A stretch of 64,000 nucleotides of DNA from Thermococcus celer Vu 13 = JCM 8558 (GCF_002214365.1 NZ_CP014854.1:1426001-1490000), one strand, 5' to 3'; shown: positions 1-8,678, numbered from the stretch's first letter. Numbers and translations: made by a program. Notes: generated by a model not told the origin, from the letters alone.

Positions 1-92
1 GCGTGCTGGCGCTCGCAATGGCCCTCACGATGAACGCCTACAGACACTACGGAAGCCTCGACGTTAAGGAGCTCAGGAGGCTGAGAGGATGA
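1..92 (+). CDS. mbhG: Mbh hydrogenase subunit MbhG, C-terminal end (partial)
   Basis: The open frame that enters the window ends in a TGA at 90-92 and encodes about 29 residues, finishing with a hydrophobic stretch and a charged tail (..LDVKELRRLRG). Its stop overlaps the ATG of the next gene, as in a translationally coupled operon. MbhG is the MrpC/NuoK-like antiporter subunit that precedes MbhH in the Thermococcales mbh operon. The assignment rests on gene order; too little sequence is present to identify it alone. Confidence 0.8.
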   Translation, partial: VLALAMALTMNAYRHYGSLDVKELRRLRG

Positions 93-1621
93 TGCTTCCG
101 TACCTCATAGTAGTCCCGCTCCTTGGAGCGTTCGCGATGCCGATAATCGGTCTCCTCGGAGAGAAGGCCAGGGAGGCATGGGCTGTAGTAGTCACCGCCG
201 TCACCCTCGGCGTCGCCGTGGAAGTCTTCAACACGGTATGGCGGGGAGGTATACTGCTCTACACCCTCGGGGGAAAGGGCCCCCTCGGAAACGGGGTCTC
301 CTTCCCGGTAAGGATAGTCTGGGAGGTCGACCTGGTAAGTGCGCTCTTCGCCCTGATGGTGACCTTCGTCGCGTTCGTGGCGGTGCTCTACTCAACGGAG
401 TACATGAGGCACGACACGGGCCTCGAGAAGTACTACACCCTCGTTATCCTCCTCGAGGTCGGGATGCTCGGCATAGCGATAACCGGCGACCTCTTCAACT
501 TCTACGTCTTCCTTGAGATAATGAGCATAGCCAGCTACGCCCTCGTCGCCTTCAGGAACGACACCTGGGAGGGCATCGAGGCGGGCATAAAGTACATGTT
601 CGTCGGCTCTCTCGCCAGCTCCTTCGTCCTCCTCGGGATAGTGCTACTGTACGGGGAGTATGGAACGCTGACCATGGCCTACATAGCCAAGATGGTGGCC
701 GAGAACCCGACGTTCACAGCCAAGGTGGCCCTTGGATTTCTCATCGGCGGACTGCTGTTCAAGAGCGGCGCCGTTCCCGTCCATATGTGGCTCGCCGACG
801 CCCACCCTGCCGCGCCCAGCTCAATCAGCGCCATGCTCTCGGGCCTCGTCATCAAGATAGGGGGAACCTACGCACTGGCGAGGCTCGCCTTCAGCGTCTT
901 CAGCCTCGGAATAAACGTCAGGACGATGGGATGGGTGATAGTACTCTTCGCCTGCGCCACCCTGATAGCGGGCAACGCCATGGCCGTGGTTCAGACGGAT
1001 ATGAAGAGGCTCTTCGCCTTCTCCAGCGTGGGGCAGATAGGCTACATCCTCCTCGGGACGGGGATAGGCCTGGCCGCCTACGGGAGCGACGTCGGCAACC
1101 TCGCCCTCGCCGGGGCGATATACCACACCGTCAACCACGCGATTATCAAGGCCCTCCTCTTCCTCGTCGCGGGGGCCGTCATACATCAGATAGGAACGAG
1201 AAACCTCAACGAGCTGAGCGGTATAGCCAAGAGGATGCCCGTCACGAGCTTCGCCTTCCTCGTCGGCGCCGCGGCCATAATCGGCCTCCCCCCGATGAAC
1301 GGCTTCGCGAGCAAGTGGCTCATCTACGAGAGCTCCGCGCTCTTCAACCCGCTGGTGGCGGTCATAGCGGTGATAGGCACGGCCTTCAGTTTCGCCGCCT
1401 ACATCAGGGTGCTCTTCACGTTCTTTGGAAGGCCCAGCGAGAGGGTATTGACCGCGAGGGAGCCGGGGAAGGCCATGCTCGTGCCCATGCTCCTCCTCGT
1501 GGTGGCCATAATAATCATGGGCCTCTTCCCGTGGTACATCGGCGACAGGATCATGGTGCCCGCGGCGAAGACGCTCGAGAACACCGGCGCCTACATACTC
1601 GCCCTGACGGGGGGTGCGTGA
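89..1621 (+). CDS. mbhH: Membrane-bound hydrogenase subunit MbhH (MrpD/NuoN-like antiporter)
   Basis: A 510-residue polytopic membrane protein of the proton-conducting membrane transporter family (NuoL/M/N, MrpD). Visible hallmarks are the glutamate-containing helix with EIMSIASYALVAF (about 145-157), the loop with lysine and histidine in VHMWLADAHPAAPSSISA (about 231-248) and the later HTVNHAIIKALLF helix with charged channel residues. In the Mbh respiratory complex this subunit couples H2 evolution from ferredoxin to ion translocation, with the neighbouring Mrp-like subunits. The start is ATG at 89, overlapping the upstream stop by 4 nt. Gene order H-I-J-K-L-M-N matches the known mbh operon of Pyrococcus furiosus, so I prefer MbhH over a stand-alone Mrp antiporter. 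Confidence 0.93.
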   Translation: MMLPYLIVVPLLGAFAMPIIGLLGEKAREAWAVVVTAVTLGVAVEVFNTVWRGGILLYTLGGKGPLGNGVSFPVRIVWEVDLVSALFALMVTFVAFVAVLYSTEYMRHDTGLEKYYTLVILLEVGMLGIAITGDLFNFYVFLEIMSIASYALVAFRNDTWEGIEAGIKYMFVGSLASSFVLLGIVLLYGEYGTLTMAYIAKMVAENPTFTAKVALGFLIGGLLFKSGAVPVHMWLADAHPAAPSSISAMLSGLVIKIGGTYALARLAFSVFSLGINVRTMGWVIVLFACATLIAGNAMAVVQTDMKRLFAFSSVGQIGYILLGTGIGLAAYGSDVGNLALAGAIYHTVNHAIIKALLFLVAGAVIHQIGTRNLNELSGIAKRMPVTSFAFLVGAAAIIGLPPMNGFASKWLIYESSALFNPLVAVIAVIGTAFSFAAYIRVLFTFFGRPSERVLTAREPGKAMLVPMLLLVVAIIIMGLFPWYIGDRIMVPAAKTLENTGAYILALTGGA

Positions 1622-1622
1622 A

Positions 1623-1970
1623 ATGTTCGGCTACTGGGACGCCCTCTACTTCGTCTACGTTTTCACCCTGAGCCTGCTCATCTCGTACGCCGTCTACAAG
1701 TGGGCCGAGCGCTCGAGCGCGGGAACCAGGAGAACCGGCGATGGGGCGAAGATATTCCTCAGCGGTGAGGATCAGGACAACGTTGTCCCGCAGTTCGAGC
1801 ACTTCCGGGGCTACTTCACGGGCAGACACGTCATGTGGGGCCTCATAAGGGGAATCCACAGGCTCTTCCTCGTCCTTCGCAGGGAGCACACGGGACTTCT
1901 GAGCGACTACGTTAGCTACCTGCTCGTCACGACGGCGATAATAGTGGGAGTACTGATGGTGTGGGGGTGA
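1623..1970 (+). CDS. mbhI: Membrane-bound hydrogenase subunit MbhI
   Basis: A 115-residue small subunit with a transmembrane segment near the N-terminus (LYFVYVFTLSLLISYAVY) and a second hydrophobic segment at the C-terminus (YVSYLLVTTAIIVGVLMVW), separated by a charged stretch. MbhI links the antiporter-like and hydrogenase membrane modules of Mbh. I chose ATG 1623, just after the mbhH stop (1619-1621), because a GGGGTG Shine-Dalgarno lies upstream; a GTG at 1614 overlapping mbhH is the alternative. It sits in the fixed place between mbhH and the small hydrogenase subunit, which is the main support for the name. Confidence 0.88.
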   Translation: MFGYWDALYFVYVFTLSLLISYAVYKWAERSSAGTRRTGDGAKIFLSGEDQDNVVPQFEHFRGYFTGRHVMWGLIRGIHRLFLVLRREHTGLLSDYVSYLLVTTAIIVGVLMVWG

Positions 1971-1974
1971 GTTG

Positions 1975-2493
1975 ATGGCCATCAAGGTTCCTCCGGGGGA
2001 CGTGAGGGAAAACGGCGGGGATACCTCCCAGCGCGAGAGGCTTGAGAGGGAGATATCGAAGCTCTGTAAGTACATAGGAAGGTCACCTTGGGCCTTCCAC
2101 GTCAACAGCGGTTCGTGCAACGGGTGCGACATCGAGATAATAGCGGCCCTAACCCCGAGGTACGATGCCGAGCGCTTCGGGGTAAAGCTCGTCGGAACCC
2201 CGAGGCACGCGGATGTACTGCTCGTCACAGGCCCCGTGACCAACCAGAGCCTCGAGAGGGTCAAGCTGATCTACGAGCAGACGCCCGATCCCAAGGTGGT
2301 GGTTGCCGTAGGGGCTTGCCCCACGGGCGGGAGTGTGTTCTACGAGAGCCCCTTCACCAACGCGCCGCTGGACAGGCACATCCCGGTTGACGTCTTCGTT
2401 CCCGGCTGCCCGCCGAGGCCGGAGGCCATACTGCACGGTGTCGTGCTCGCTCTTCGGAAGCTGATCGAGAAGATTGAGGAGGGTAAGGAATGA
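1975..2493 (+). CDS. mbhJ: Membrane-bound [NiFe] hydrogenase small subunit MbhJ (NuoB-like)
   Basis: A 172-residue NuoB/EchC-type small subunit that carries the proximal [4Fe-4S] cluster next to the NiFe site. The four expected ligands are visible: the CNGC pair in HVNSGSCNGCDIEII, the cysteine in VGACPTGG and the one in VPGCPPRPEAI. It acts on the cytoplasmic side, passing electrons from ferredoxin via MbhN to MbhL. ATG 1975 has a GGGGGTGA Shine-Dalgarno; a TTG at 1972 in the same frame is less likely. The stop overlaps the mbhK start (ATGA), indicating coupled translation. Confidence 0.94.
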   Translation: MAIKVPPGDVRENGGDTSQRERLEREISKLCKYIGRSPWAFHVNSGSCNGCDIEIIAALTPRYDAERFGVKLVGTPRHADVLLVTGPVTNQSLERVKLIYEQTPDPKVVVAVGACPTGGSVFYESPFTNAPLDRHIPVDVFVPGCPPRPEAILHGVVLALRKLIEKIEEGKE

Positions 2494-3017
2494 ACGTTGA
2501 CGAGTTCGCGAAGGTCTTCGGTGAGAGGTTTCCCGATGCGGAGGTAAGAATCAGCGAGAACAAGCAACCTCACCCGCGGAGGAGGGTCTGGGTCACGGTC
2601 GGGCGGGATAGGTTCCACGAGGCGATGGCGTTCATAAAGGAGCTCGATCCCACCGCCCAGTTCTCCATAATCATCGCAAGGGACGCGGGCGAGACGCTCG
2701 AGGCTAAGTACCACCTGGAGCTCTTCTGGGAGGATGGCGAGAGCGTCTCGCTGATAATCGGCACGAGCGCCCCCAAGGAGAACCCAACGCTCCCGACAGT
2801 AACGGACGTCTTCCCGAGTGCCCTTGCCTACGAGAGGGAAGTGCAGGAGTTCCTCGGCATCAGATACGAGGGAATACCCGACCCGAGGAGGCTCTTCCTG
2901 CCGGACGACTGGCCGGAGGGGGTCTACCCGCTCAGGCTGGACGACACAGGAATCAAGCCAGAGATGGTGAAGAACGCGGGGCATCCCTACAGTCTGAAAA
3001 AGGAGGGAGAGCGATGA
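2490..3017 (+). CDS. mbhK: Membrane-bound hydrogenase subunit MbhK (NuoC-like)
   Basis: A 175-residue protein of the NuoC/30-kDa subunit family. The C-terminal half has the family signature: TVTDVFPSALAYEREVQEFLGIRYEGIPDPRRLFLPDDWPEGVYPLR, i.e. the segment where a conserved E-REV-D/E-GI-F-GHP/DPRR-L-DW-G-PLRKD pattern is found. It is a structural subunit of the peripheral arm, binding the large subunit. It overlaps its neighbours by 4 nt at each end (ATGA), consistent with stoichiometric translation in the operon. Confidence 0.92.
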   Translation: MNVDEFAKVFGERFPDAEVRISENKQPHPRRRVWVTVGRDRFHEAMAFIKELDPTAQFSIIIARDAGETLEAKYHLELFWEDGESVSLIIGTSAPKENPTLPTVTDVFPSALAYEREVQEFLGIRYEGIPDPRRLFLPDDWPEGVYPLRLDDTGIKPEMVKNAGHPYSLKKEGER

Positions 3018-4309
3018 ACGGGAAGCTTGAATACTGGGTCAAGGTGCCGGTGGGACCGATTCATCCCGCGCTCGAGGAGCCCGAGAAGTTCATCCTGACC
3101 CTTGACGGCGAGAGGATAATCAACGTTGACGTCAAGCTCGGTTACAACCTGAGGGGAATAGAATGGATAGCCATGAGGAGGAACTACATCCAGATACTCT
3201 ACCTCGCCGAGAGGATGTGCGGCATCTGCTCCTTCTCCCACAACCACACCTACTCCAGGGCCGTGGAGGAGATGGCCGGTATCGAGGTCCCCGAGAGGGC
3301 CGAGTACATCCGCGTGATAATCGGCGAGCTGGAGAGGATTCACTCCCACCTGCTCAACCTCGGCGTCGTCGGCCACGCCATAGGCTACGACACCGTCCTG
3401 CACCTCACGTGGCTCGCCAGGGAAAAGGTCATGGACGTTCTCGAGTTCATAGGCGGCAACAGGGTCAACTACGCGATGAACACGATAGGCGGCGTCAGGA
3501 GGGACATCGAGGAGAAGCACGTCAGGGCGATAAAGGAGATGATAGAGTACTACAGGAGAGACGTCCTGCCGAAGGTGGAGGAGGTCTTCCTCTACGATCC
3601 GACCATCGAGGCCAGACTGAGGGACGCGGGGGTTATCCCCCGGAGGATAGCCATCGAGTACAGCGCCCAGGGGCCGACGGCGAGGGGAAGCGGCGTTAAG
3701 AAGGACGTCCGCTACAACGAGAGGCTCGGCGTTTACCCTGACCTCGGGATCAAGCCGGTAACGCCAAAGGAGTTCACCGGCGTCGTCAAGGGGGACATCT
3801 TTGACAGGATGGTCGTTAGGGTCGGGGAGCTGTGGCAGAGCCTTGAGCTCATCGAAAAGGCCATAGACAGGATGCCCGGTGGCAAGATAAAGGCCGTGCC
3901 GAAGGACAACGCCCTCCTCTTCCAGCTCAAGAAGGCCGAGGGAGAGGGAGTCGGCAGGTACGAGGCCCCGAGGGGAGAGCTGATCCACTACGTCATCGCC
4001 CAGAAGGGCAGGGACGGGCCGGTTAGGTGGAAGATGAGGGAGCCGACGTTTCCAAACCTGTTCGCGATAGCCAGGGCTCTGGTGAGCGAGCAGGTGGCGG
4101 ACGTGCCCGTCGCGATAGCCTCGATAGACCCGTGCCTGAGCTGTACAGACAGGGTCGCGGTGGTGGACGCGAACACCGGGGAGAGGAAGGTTCTCACCGA
4201 GAAGGACCTCCTCAGGCTCTCCATCGAGAAGACGAGGGAGCTCAATCCTGAGGTAAAGGCGAAACCCGAGGTGGTTGGAGTTGGCTGTCCGAGGGGTGGT
4301 GGGCTATGA
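3014..4309 (+). CDS. mbhL: Membrane-bound [NiFe] hydrogenase large subunit MbhL
   Basis: A 431-residue NuoD/EchE-type catalytic subunit. It retains both CxxC pairs that ligate the NiFe centre: RMCGIC (C69/C72) and DPCLSC (C374/C377). This separates Mbh (H2-evolving) from the related Mbx/Mbs sulfur-reducing complex, whose large subunit lost part of this set. The reaction is proton reduction to H2 with electrons from reduced ferredoxin. A C-terminal tail of about 54 residues follows the last CxxC. It lies in the operon with 4-nt overlaps on both sides. Confidence 0.95.
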   Translation: MNGKLEYWVKVPVGPIHPALEEPEKFILTLDGERIINVDVKLGYNLRGIEWIAMRRNYIQILYLAERMCGICSFSHNHTYSRAVEEMAGIEVPERAEYIRVIIGELERIHSHLLNLGVVGHAIGYDTVLHLTWLAREKVMDVLEFIGGNRVNYAMNTIGGVRRDIEEKHVRAIKEMIEYYRRDVLPKVEEVFLYDPTIEARLRDAGVIPRRIAIEYSAQGPTARGSGVKKDVRYNERLGVYPDLGIKPVTPKEFTGVVKGDIFDRMVVRVGELWQSLELIEKAIDRMPGGKIKAVPKDNALLFQLKKAEGEGVGRYEAPRGELIHYVIAQKGRDGPVRWKMREPTFPNLFAIARALVSEQVADVPVAIASIDPCLSCTDRVAVVDANTGERKVLTEKDLLRLSIEKTRELNPEVKAKPEVVGVGCPRGGGL

Positions 4310-5295
4310 ACCTCATATACGCTACCCTTGGTTTCATAGGGGTTTACGTCTACGTCTCGCTCGTCTCGTTGCTCTGGGAGGGGATGGACAGGAAACTCGT
4401 TGCGAGAATGCAGAGGAGGATGGGCCCCCCGTTGCTCCAGCCCTTCTACGACTTCCTGAAACTCGTGGGCAAGGAGTCGATAATCCCGAGGGACGCCAGT
4501 CGGTTCTTCGAGCTGGCCCCGGTGTTGACTCTCGCGACGTCGATAGCGCTCTTAGCTTACACACCTCTCGGCTTCGAGCCAATCTTTGGGACGAAAGGCG
4601 ACGTTATAGTCTTCGTTTACCTCATCACCCTCATGGGTTTCTTCCGCGCTTTGGGTGCCATCAGCTCCGGTTCTCCCTACGCCCAGATCGGGGCCCAGAG
4701 GGAGATGGTTCTCATCGCGTCAAAGGAGGTCCCCATGATGCTCGCCCTCTTCGCGGTTCTCTGGCGCCTCAACGGACTCGGGGTTAGCAGGCCGTTCGGC
4801 ATGGGCACTTTCTACGAGCACAACGTGTGGGAACTCGGGACGCCGCTCAGCGTCATAGGGACGCTCATACTCCTCTTCGTCTTCCTCCTCTGGCTCTCCA
4901 GCGAGATAGAGGTCGGGTACTTCGACGTACCCGAGGCGGAGACCGAGCTCGCGGAAGGCCCCATGGTCGAGTACAGCGGCAGGCACTTAGCTTTATTCGA
5001 GCTCGCCAGCGCTATAAAGATCTTCGTGAGCGCGAGCCTCGTCGTGGCCGTGTTCTTCCCCTGGGGGGTCTCAGGCTATCTCGGACTCACGGGGGTTACG
5101 GCCCTTGTCGCCGAACTCCTCTTCCACACCCTCAAGGTCTTCGCCGTGCTCTTCGCGGGCATGAGCCTCTTCAGGGCAATAACAGGAAGACTCAGGATAA
5201 ACCAGGCCGTGAGCACGTTCTGGACGAGGCTCTTCCCGGCGGCGATAGTCGGGGCACTGCTCCTGGTCATTGACACCCTGGGGGTGGTGGCATGA
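4306..5295 (+). CDS. mbhM: Membrane-bound hydrogenase subunit MbhM (NuoH-like)
   Basis: A 329-residue NuoH/EchB-type membrane subunit with about eight hydrophobic segments. Family landmarks are the early RRMGPPLLQPFYDFLKLVGKE (about 37-57), the AQREMVLIASKEVPMM loop (about 128-143) and the acidic FDVPEAETELAEGPMVEYSG (about 206-225), which correspond to the quinone/E-channel region of complex I but here serve ion coupling. It anchors the hydrogenase arm to the membrane. 4-nt overlaps join it to mbhL and mbhN. Confidence 0.94.
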   Translation: MNLIYATLGFIGVYVYVSLVSLLWEGMDRKLVARMQRRMGPPLLQPFYDFLKLVGKESIIPRDASRFFELAPVLTLATSIALLAYTPLGFEPIFGTKGDVIVFVYLITLMGFFRALGAISSGSPYAQIGAQREMVLIASKEVPMMLALFAVLWRLNGLGVSRPFGMGTFYEHNVWELGTPLSVIGTLILLFVFLLWLSSEIEVGYFDVPEAETELAEGPMVEYSGRHLALFELASAIKIFVSASLVVAVFFPWGVSGYLGLTGVTALVAELLFHTLKVFAVLFAGMSLFRAITGRLRINQAVSTFWTRLFPAAIVGALLLVIDTLGVVA

Positions 5296-5735
5296 GGGTT
5301 CCGCCGACCCTGTCGACGGTGCTCGGTAACCTCTTCAAGAAGCCCGCTACCAACCCCTTCCCGAAGAGCGATCCGGTGCCGGTTCCGGAGGGCTTCAGGG
5401 GCAAGCTCGTCTACGACGTCGAGAAGTGCGTCGGCTGCAGGCTGTGCATCACGGTCTGCCCGGCGGGTGTCATAGAGTACGTCCCCGAGGTGAGGAAGGT
5501 CACCTTCTGGCTCGGGAGGTGCACCTTCTGCGCCCAGTGCGTCGACGTCTGCCCGGTTAACGCGCTCAGCATGAGCGACGAGTTCCTGCTGGCCACCGCA
5601 GATAAGTACGACGACAACCTCAGGTGGTTCCACGGGGAGGAGATCGAGGAGTTCAAGAGGAAACTCGAGGAGAAAAAGAAGGCCCGGGAATCCTTCAAAA
5701 AAGAGGCGAGGAAAGCCGTGGAGTCCGAAGGTTAG
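5292..5735 (+). CDS. mbhN: Membrane-bound hydrogenase ferredoxin-like subunit MbhN (NuoI-like)
   Basis: A 147-residue protein with two [4Fe-4S] binding motifs: C46xxC49xxC52xxxC56 (CVGCRLCITVCP) and C77xxC80xxC83xxxC87 (CTFCAQCVDVCP). It is the electron-entry subunit of Mbh, accepting electrons from reduced ferredoxin. The C-terminus is a lysine/glutamate-rich helix (about 115-147), typical of this subunit in Thermococcales. It is the last gene of the operon; a T-rich run in 5750-5775 follows and could end transcription. Confidence 0.94.
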   Translation: MRVPPTLSTVLGNLFKKPATNPFPKSDPVPVPEGFRGKLVYDVEKCVGCRLCITVCPAGVIEYVPEVRKVTFWLGRCTFCAQCVDVCPVNALSMSDEFLLATADKYDDNLRWFHGEEIEEFKRKLEEKKKARESFKKEARKAVESEG

Positions 5736-5793
5736 CTCGGGGAGGCGCTTTCCCTGCTTTTATCCCGTTTTAATAGCTGTAATCCGCGATGTT

Positions 5794-6294
5794 TCAGGGG
5801 GCGACCTTCTCTCTCATCAGTTCCTCATATCTCTCCAGGAGGGCCTCGTAGTGCTTCAGCTCAACGTCGGCGAGCTTCCGGTAGAGCTCCCTAAGTTCGG
5901 GGTCCTCCACCCTCTCCGATAGGGCTTTGTAGGACTCGTGGGCTATGAGCTCGCTCTCCATGGCCGCCTTTAGGACCTCCTCCAGCTGGTCGGCCCTCTC
6001 GAACTCGTTGAGAACCGGGAGAACCTCGAGCGACTCGATCTCGGAGGGAGGCTTCCTTCCGTACTCCCTCTCGAAGCGGGCGTTGAGCTCCTTAGCGTGT
6101 TTTAACGAGTCTTTCGCGAGTTGCTCAAAGGTCTCCACCAGCCTCTCCCCGAGGCCCAGGTCCTTCGCCCGCTTCGCCAGTTCGCTGTAGAGCTCGGCCT
6201 CCTTCCGCTCGCCGCTTATCCAGTAGGCCAGGGCTTCCTCGTAGCTGAGCCTCGCCAGCCTTTCGACGACCTCATCAACGTCGTACATTTTCAT
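5794..6294 (-). CDS. Ferritin-like (rubrerythrin/DUF-type) four-helix protein
   Basis: A 166-residue, almost entirely helical protein with the internal duplication of the ferritin/rubrerythrin fold: helices 1-2 carry ISGERKEAELYSELAKRA and LAKDSLKHAKEL, helices 3-4 carry AMESELIAHESYKAL and LADVELKHYEALL. Such proteins bind a diiron site and act in peroxide or iron handling. The second half has a proper ExxH (ELKH). The equivalent place in the first half reads SLKH, with serine for the glutamate, so the metal site may be altered. No rubredoxin domain is present. It reads convergently with the mbh operon and is probably transcribed alone. Confidence 0.75.
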   Translation of the reverse strand: MKMYDVDEVVERLARLSYEEALAYWISGERKEAELYSELAKRAKDLGLGERLVETFEQLAKDSLKHAKELNARFEREYGRKPPSEIESLEVLPVLNEFERADQLEEVLKAAMESELIAHESYKALSERVEDPELRELYRKLADVELKHYEALLERYEELMREKVAP

Positions 6295-6345
6295 CCCCGT
6301 GTCCGGATGCGCGTAGGGATAAATAAGCCTTCGCTCCGTATTGGC

Positions 6346-6831
6346 TCACTCCCTCACCTCAAACCGAAGCACCTCACCCCTCCGCGCGAGCCCTATTCCG
6401 GCCTTCTTTCCGAGGACCTCCACGAGAACTGTGTAATCCGGGTCGCCCAGGTTGACCTTCAGGCCGTACCGCTCCACTATCAGGGAACCGAGGTTCACCT
6501 CCAGCTCCCTCCCTGAGAGCCTTTTACTGCCCCTCACCTTCACTCTAACCGCGAAGGTTCCCCGGATTCGTTCCGCGAGCTCAAGAACAGCTTTCTCAAC
6601 CTCCTCGCGCTTCGCCGGAACGAGCCTCTCCAGGGGGACGACGCGCTGAATGGCCTGCGTCTCGAAGTTCCTCAGCCTTTCGAGGGCCTCATCCTTAGGA
6701 AGGGGAGTCTCAGCGAGGAGGACGCCCCTCCAGTCCGTTCCCTTAACCTTGACTCTCTCCAGCGCCCACTCGAGTTCGAGTATCGCATCACCCTCCCTGT
6801 TGTGGGGGGCCGTCACGAGGAGAATCGTCAT
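6346..6831 (-). CDS. THUMP-domain protein (Tan1-like)
   Basis: A 161-residue protein whose C-terminal two thirds form a THUMP domain: ERIRGTFAVRVKVRGSKRLSGRELEVNLGSLIVERYGLKVNLGDPDYTVLVEVLGKKAGIGL (about 87-150). The family binds tRNA; stand-alone THUMP proteins such as yeast Tan1 assist the acetyltransferase that makes N4-acetylcytidine. The N-terminus (TAPHNREGDAILEL) matches the usual Tan1-type start. It diverges from the AAA ATPase gene, with a shared 60-nt promoter region. The Tan1 role is an inference from domain architecture. Confidence 0.72.
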   Translation of the reverse strand: MTILLVTAPHNREGDAILELEWALERVKVKGTDWRGVLLAETPLPKDEALERLRNFETQAIQRVVPLERLVPAKREEVEKAVLELAERIRGTFAVRVKVRGSKRLSGRELEVNLGSLIVERYGLKVNLGDPDYTVLVEVLGKKAGIGLARRGEVLRFEVRE

Positions 6832-6852
6832 CTTCGCTCACCGATGGACAAC

Positions 6853-6863
6853 TTTTTATATTT
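6853..6863 (+). promoter_or_regulatory. TATA box for the AAA ATPase gene
   Basis: An A/T-rich TTTTTATATTT element lies about 32 nt before the expected transcription start and is followed by a short leader with GGTGAG 6-8 nt before the ATG at 6893. Confidence 0.65.
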
Positions 6864-6892
6864 AACCGTCATAGATTGTGCGGTGAGTTAAA

Positions 6893-8095
6893 ATGGAAAC
6901 GGGTGGCCTTAAGCTTTATCCCCATCAATCATACGAGGTCTACGGCCTCTCCCGAAACCCCTTCGAACAGCTCGCGAGCGAGGGAATAAGCGATGTTGAG
7001 AGCATCCACGTCTACCAGGAGGTCGATATGCGCCTCCAGATGATAACGTCGGAGGTCATAGGCAACAGGAGCTCGATAGCGCTGAGCATCGTCGGCCCCC
7101 TCGGGATGGGGAAGACGCAGAGGCTCAAGACGATTGCCAAGGTCATAGAGGAGAACCGCGGGAAGGCCATATACGTGAAGGTGGACACAAACGACATCCT
7201 GAAGCTGACGAGGGACATCTTCTACGCGCTGAAGCCCCCGAAGAGCAGGACGAACATATTCCTCGAGAACCTCTCCAGGAAGCTCGGCTTCATAGACCGC
7301 CTCGAGAAGATGCTGAGCGATCGGAACGAGTACAAGAGCAGGGAGGTGGCGGAACTCCTGACGGAGCAGATGGGGAAGTACCCCTACTGCGCCCTTCTCC
7401 TCGACGAGCTTGAGAACATGGGGAGCGCGAACGAGAGGGAGAAGATACAGTTCTTCGAGATGCTCAGGCATTTCATCAGCAACATGCCCCAGGGCTGCGT
7501 CGTGGCCTTCGCCTGCGTCCCCGAGGCCTACGAGGAGTACGCGAAGATCTTCCCGGCCTTCTTCATGCGCCTCCACTACGAGTTCAAGCTCAGGCCGATG
7601 AGCATCGATGAAGCCTACGAGCTCGTCAAAAAGAGGCTCAACAGGGTGAGGATACGGGACACCGACGACCCGCTCTACCCGTTCACGGAGGAGGCGGTGA
7701 AGCTCATCCACGAGCTCGGGAAGGGGAACCCGAGGCAGATCCTGAGGCTCCTCCACTACGTTCTCAGCGAGGCCGCGAAGCACAAGTTCGACCCAATCGA
7801 CGACTACGTCGTCACGACCATCCTCGAGGAGCCGAAGAGCCTCGAGGAATACTTAACGAGGATCCCGAAGGAGTACAGGGACCTCGTCGAAACCATAGTC
7901 TTCGAGTTCAACGGCGGGCCCGTGAGCTACATCCAGGTGGCCAAGGCCGTCAAGAGGCCAGGGATACAGGTCTACGACCAGCTGAACGAGCTGATAAGAC
8001 TTGGCTTCCTCGTCGGGGACCCCAAGGGCAACTACAAGGTCCCGGAGTACGTGAGGAAGTTCCTCGAAGAGGGGCAGGCTGAGGGCGAGGAGTGA
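6893..8095 (+). CDS. Orc1/Cdc6-like AAA+ ATPase with C-terminal winged helix
   Basis: A 400-residue protein with Walker A GPLGMGKT (68-75), Walker B ALLLDELEN (167-175), a sensor region (CVVAFACVPEAYE) and lid helices (GKGNPRQILRLLHYVLSEA). The last 80 residues look like a winged helix-turn-helix (GGPVSYIQVAKAVKRPGIQVYDQLNELIRLGFLV). The layout resembles Orc1/Cdc6 and archaeal STAND/MoxR-adjacent ATPases, but the protein is not the canonical replication initiator, since no origin repeats flank it. It is preceded by its own TATA box and followed after 4 nt by a membrane hydrolase gene, so the two are probably co-transcribed. Confidence 0.75.
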   Translation: METGGLKLYPHQSYEVYGLSRNPFEQLASEGISDVESIHVYQEVDMRLQMITSEVIGNRSSIALSIVGPLGMGKTQRLKTIAKVIEENRGKAIYVKVDTNDILKLTRDIFYALKPPKSRTNIFLENLSRKLGFIDRLEKMLSDRNEYKSREVAELLTEQMGKYPYCALLLDELENMGSANEREKIQFFEMLRHFISNMPQGCVVAFACVPEAYEEYAKIFPAFFMRLHYEFKLRPMSIDEAYELVKKRLNRVRIRDTDDPLYPFTEEAVKLIHELGKGNPRQILRLLHYVLSEAAKHKFDPIDDYVVTTILEEPKSLEEYLTRIPKEYRDLVETIVFEFNGGPVSYIQVAKAVKRPGIQVYDQLNELIRLGFLVGDPKGNYKVPEYVRKFLEEGQAEGEE

Positions 8096-8099
8096 TAGC

Positions 8100-8633
8100 A
8101 TGCCGAACTACGACGCCCACGTCCTGAGCGGGATAGTCTCCTATCCGCTCGCCGTTTTCCTCGCGTTCGCCCTCAGGGACCACTTAGGAGTTCCCTTCGT
8201 CCTCAGCACGACGGCGATGCTGGTGGGTTACGCGCTCTACGTCCTGGGGGCTGATCTGCCCGATATGGACCATCCCAACGCCCTGATACACAGGGGAACG
8301 AAGCCGATAGTGGCCGTGGCAACGGGGAGCGCGGTCTTCGTTCGGGCTCTCGGCTCCGTGAACCTCGGAAGCGAGTCCCTCAACGTTACCGCCGCGTGGG
8401 GGATGGCGGTGCTCGCCGCGGTGATAGCCTGGTACGGCTTCACCGCGATAATGCCAAAGCACAGGGGCATCGTCCACTCCCTCCTCTTCGCGGCGATGTA
8501 CGGGGTTCTCAGTTACGCCCTTGTGAAGTATGGCCTGGGCATGGCGACGGGCGGGGCCCTCTTCGTTGGCTTCGCGGCTTTCTGCGGCTACACACTGCAC
8601 CTGATACTCGACGGGGCGGTTTCCCTCGTGTGA
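8100..8633 (+). CDS. Membrane-bound metal-dependent hydrolase (YdjM/DUF457 type)
   Basis: A 177-residue protein with four to five hydrophobic segments and the family's metal ligands: an early histidine (NYDAHVLSG), LGADLPDMDHPNALIHRGT and KHRGIVHSLL, then HLILDGAV near the C-terminus. This H..DxDHP..HRG..HR-x-H pattern is that of membrane-bound metal-dependent hydrolases such as YdjM. The physiological substrate is unknown. It begins 4 nt after the AAA ATPase stop. Confidence 0.75.
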   Translation: MPNYDAHVLSGIVSYPLAVFLAFALRDHLGVPFVLSTTAMLVGYALYVLGADLPDMDHPNALIHRGTKPIVAVATGSAVFVRALGSVNLGSESLNVTAAWGMAVLAAVIAWYGFTAIMPKHRGIVHSLLFAAMYGVLSYALVKYGLGMATGGALFVGFAAFCGYTLHLILDGAVSLV

Positions 8634-8678
8634 GCGAAAGACTTATCACCCCCAAAGATAAGAAACCACGGTGGTTTC

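Noticed and set aside
1-5735. Sulfur-reducing Mbx/Mbs complex instead of Mbh
   Set aside because: The large subunit retains both CxxC pairs of the NiFe site and the H-to-N gene order is that of mbh.
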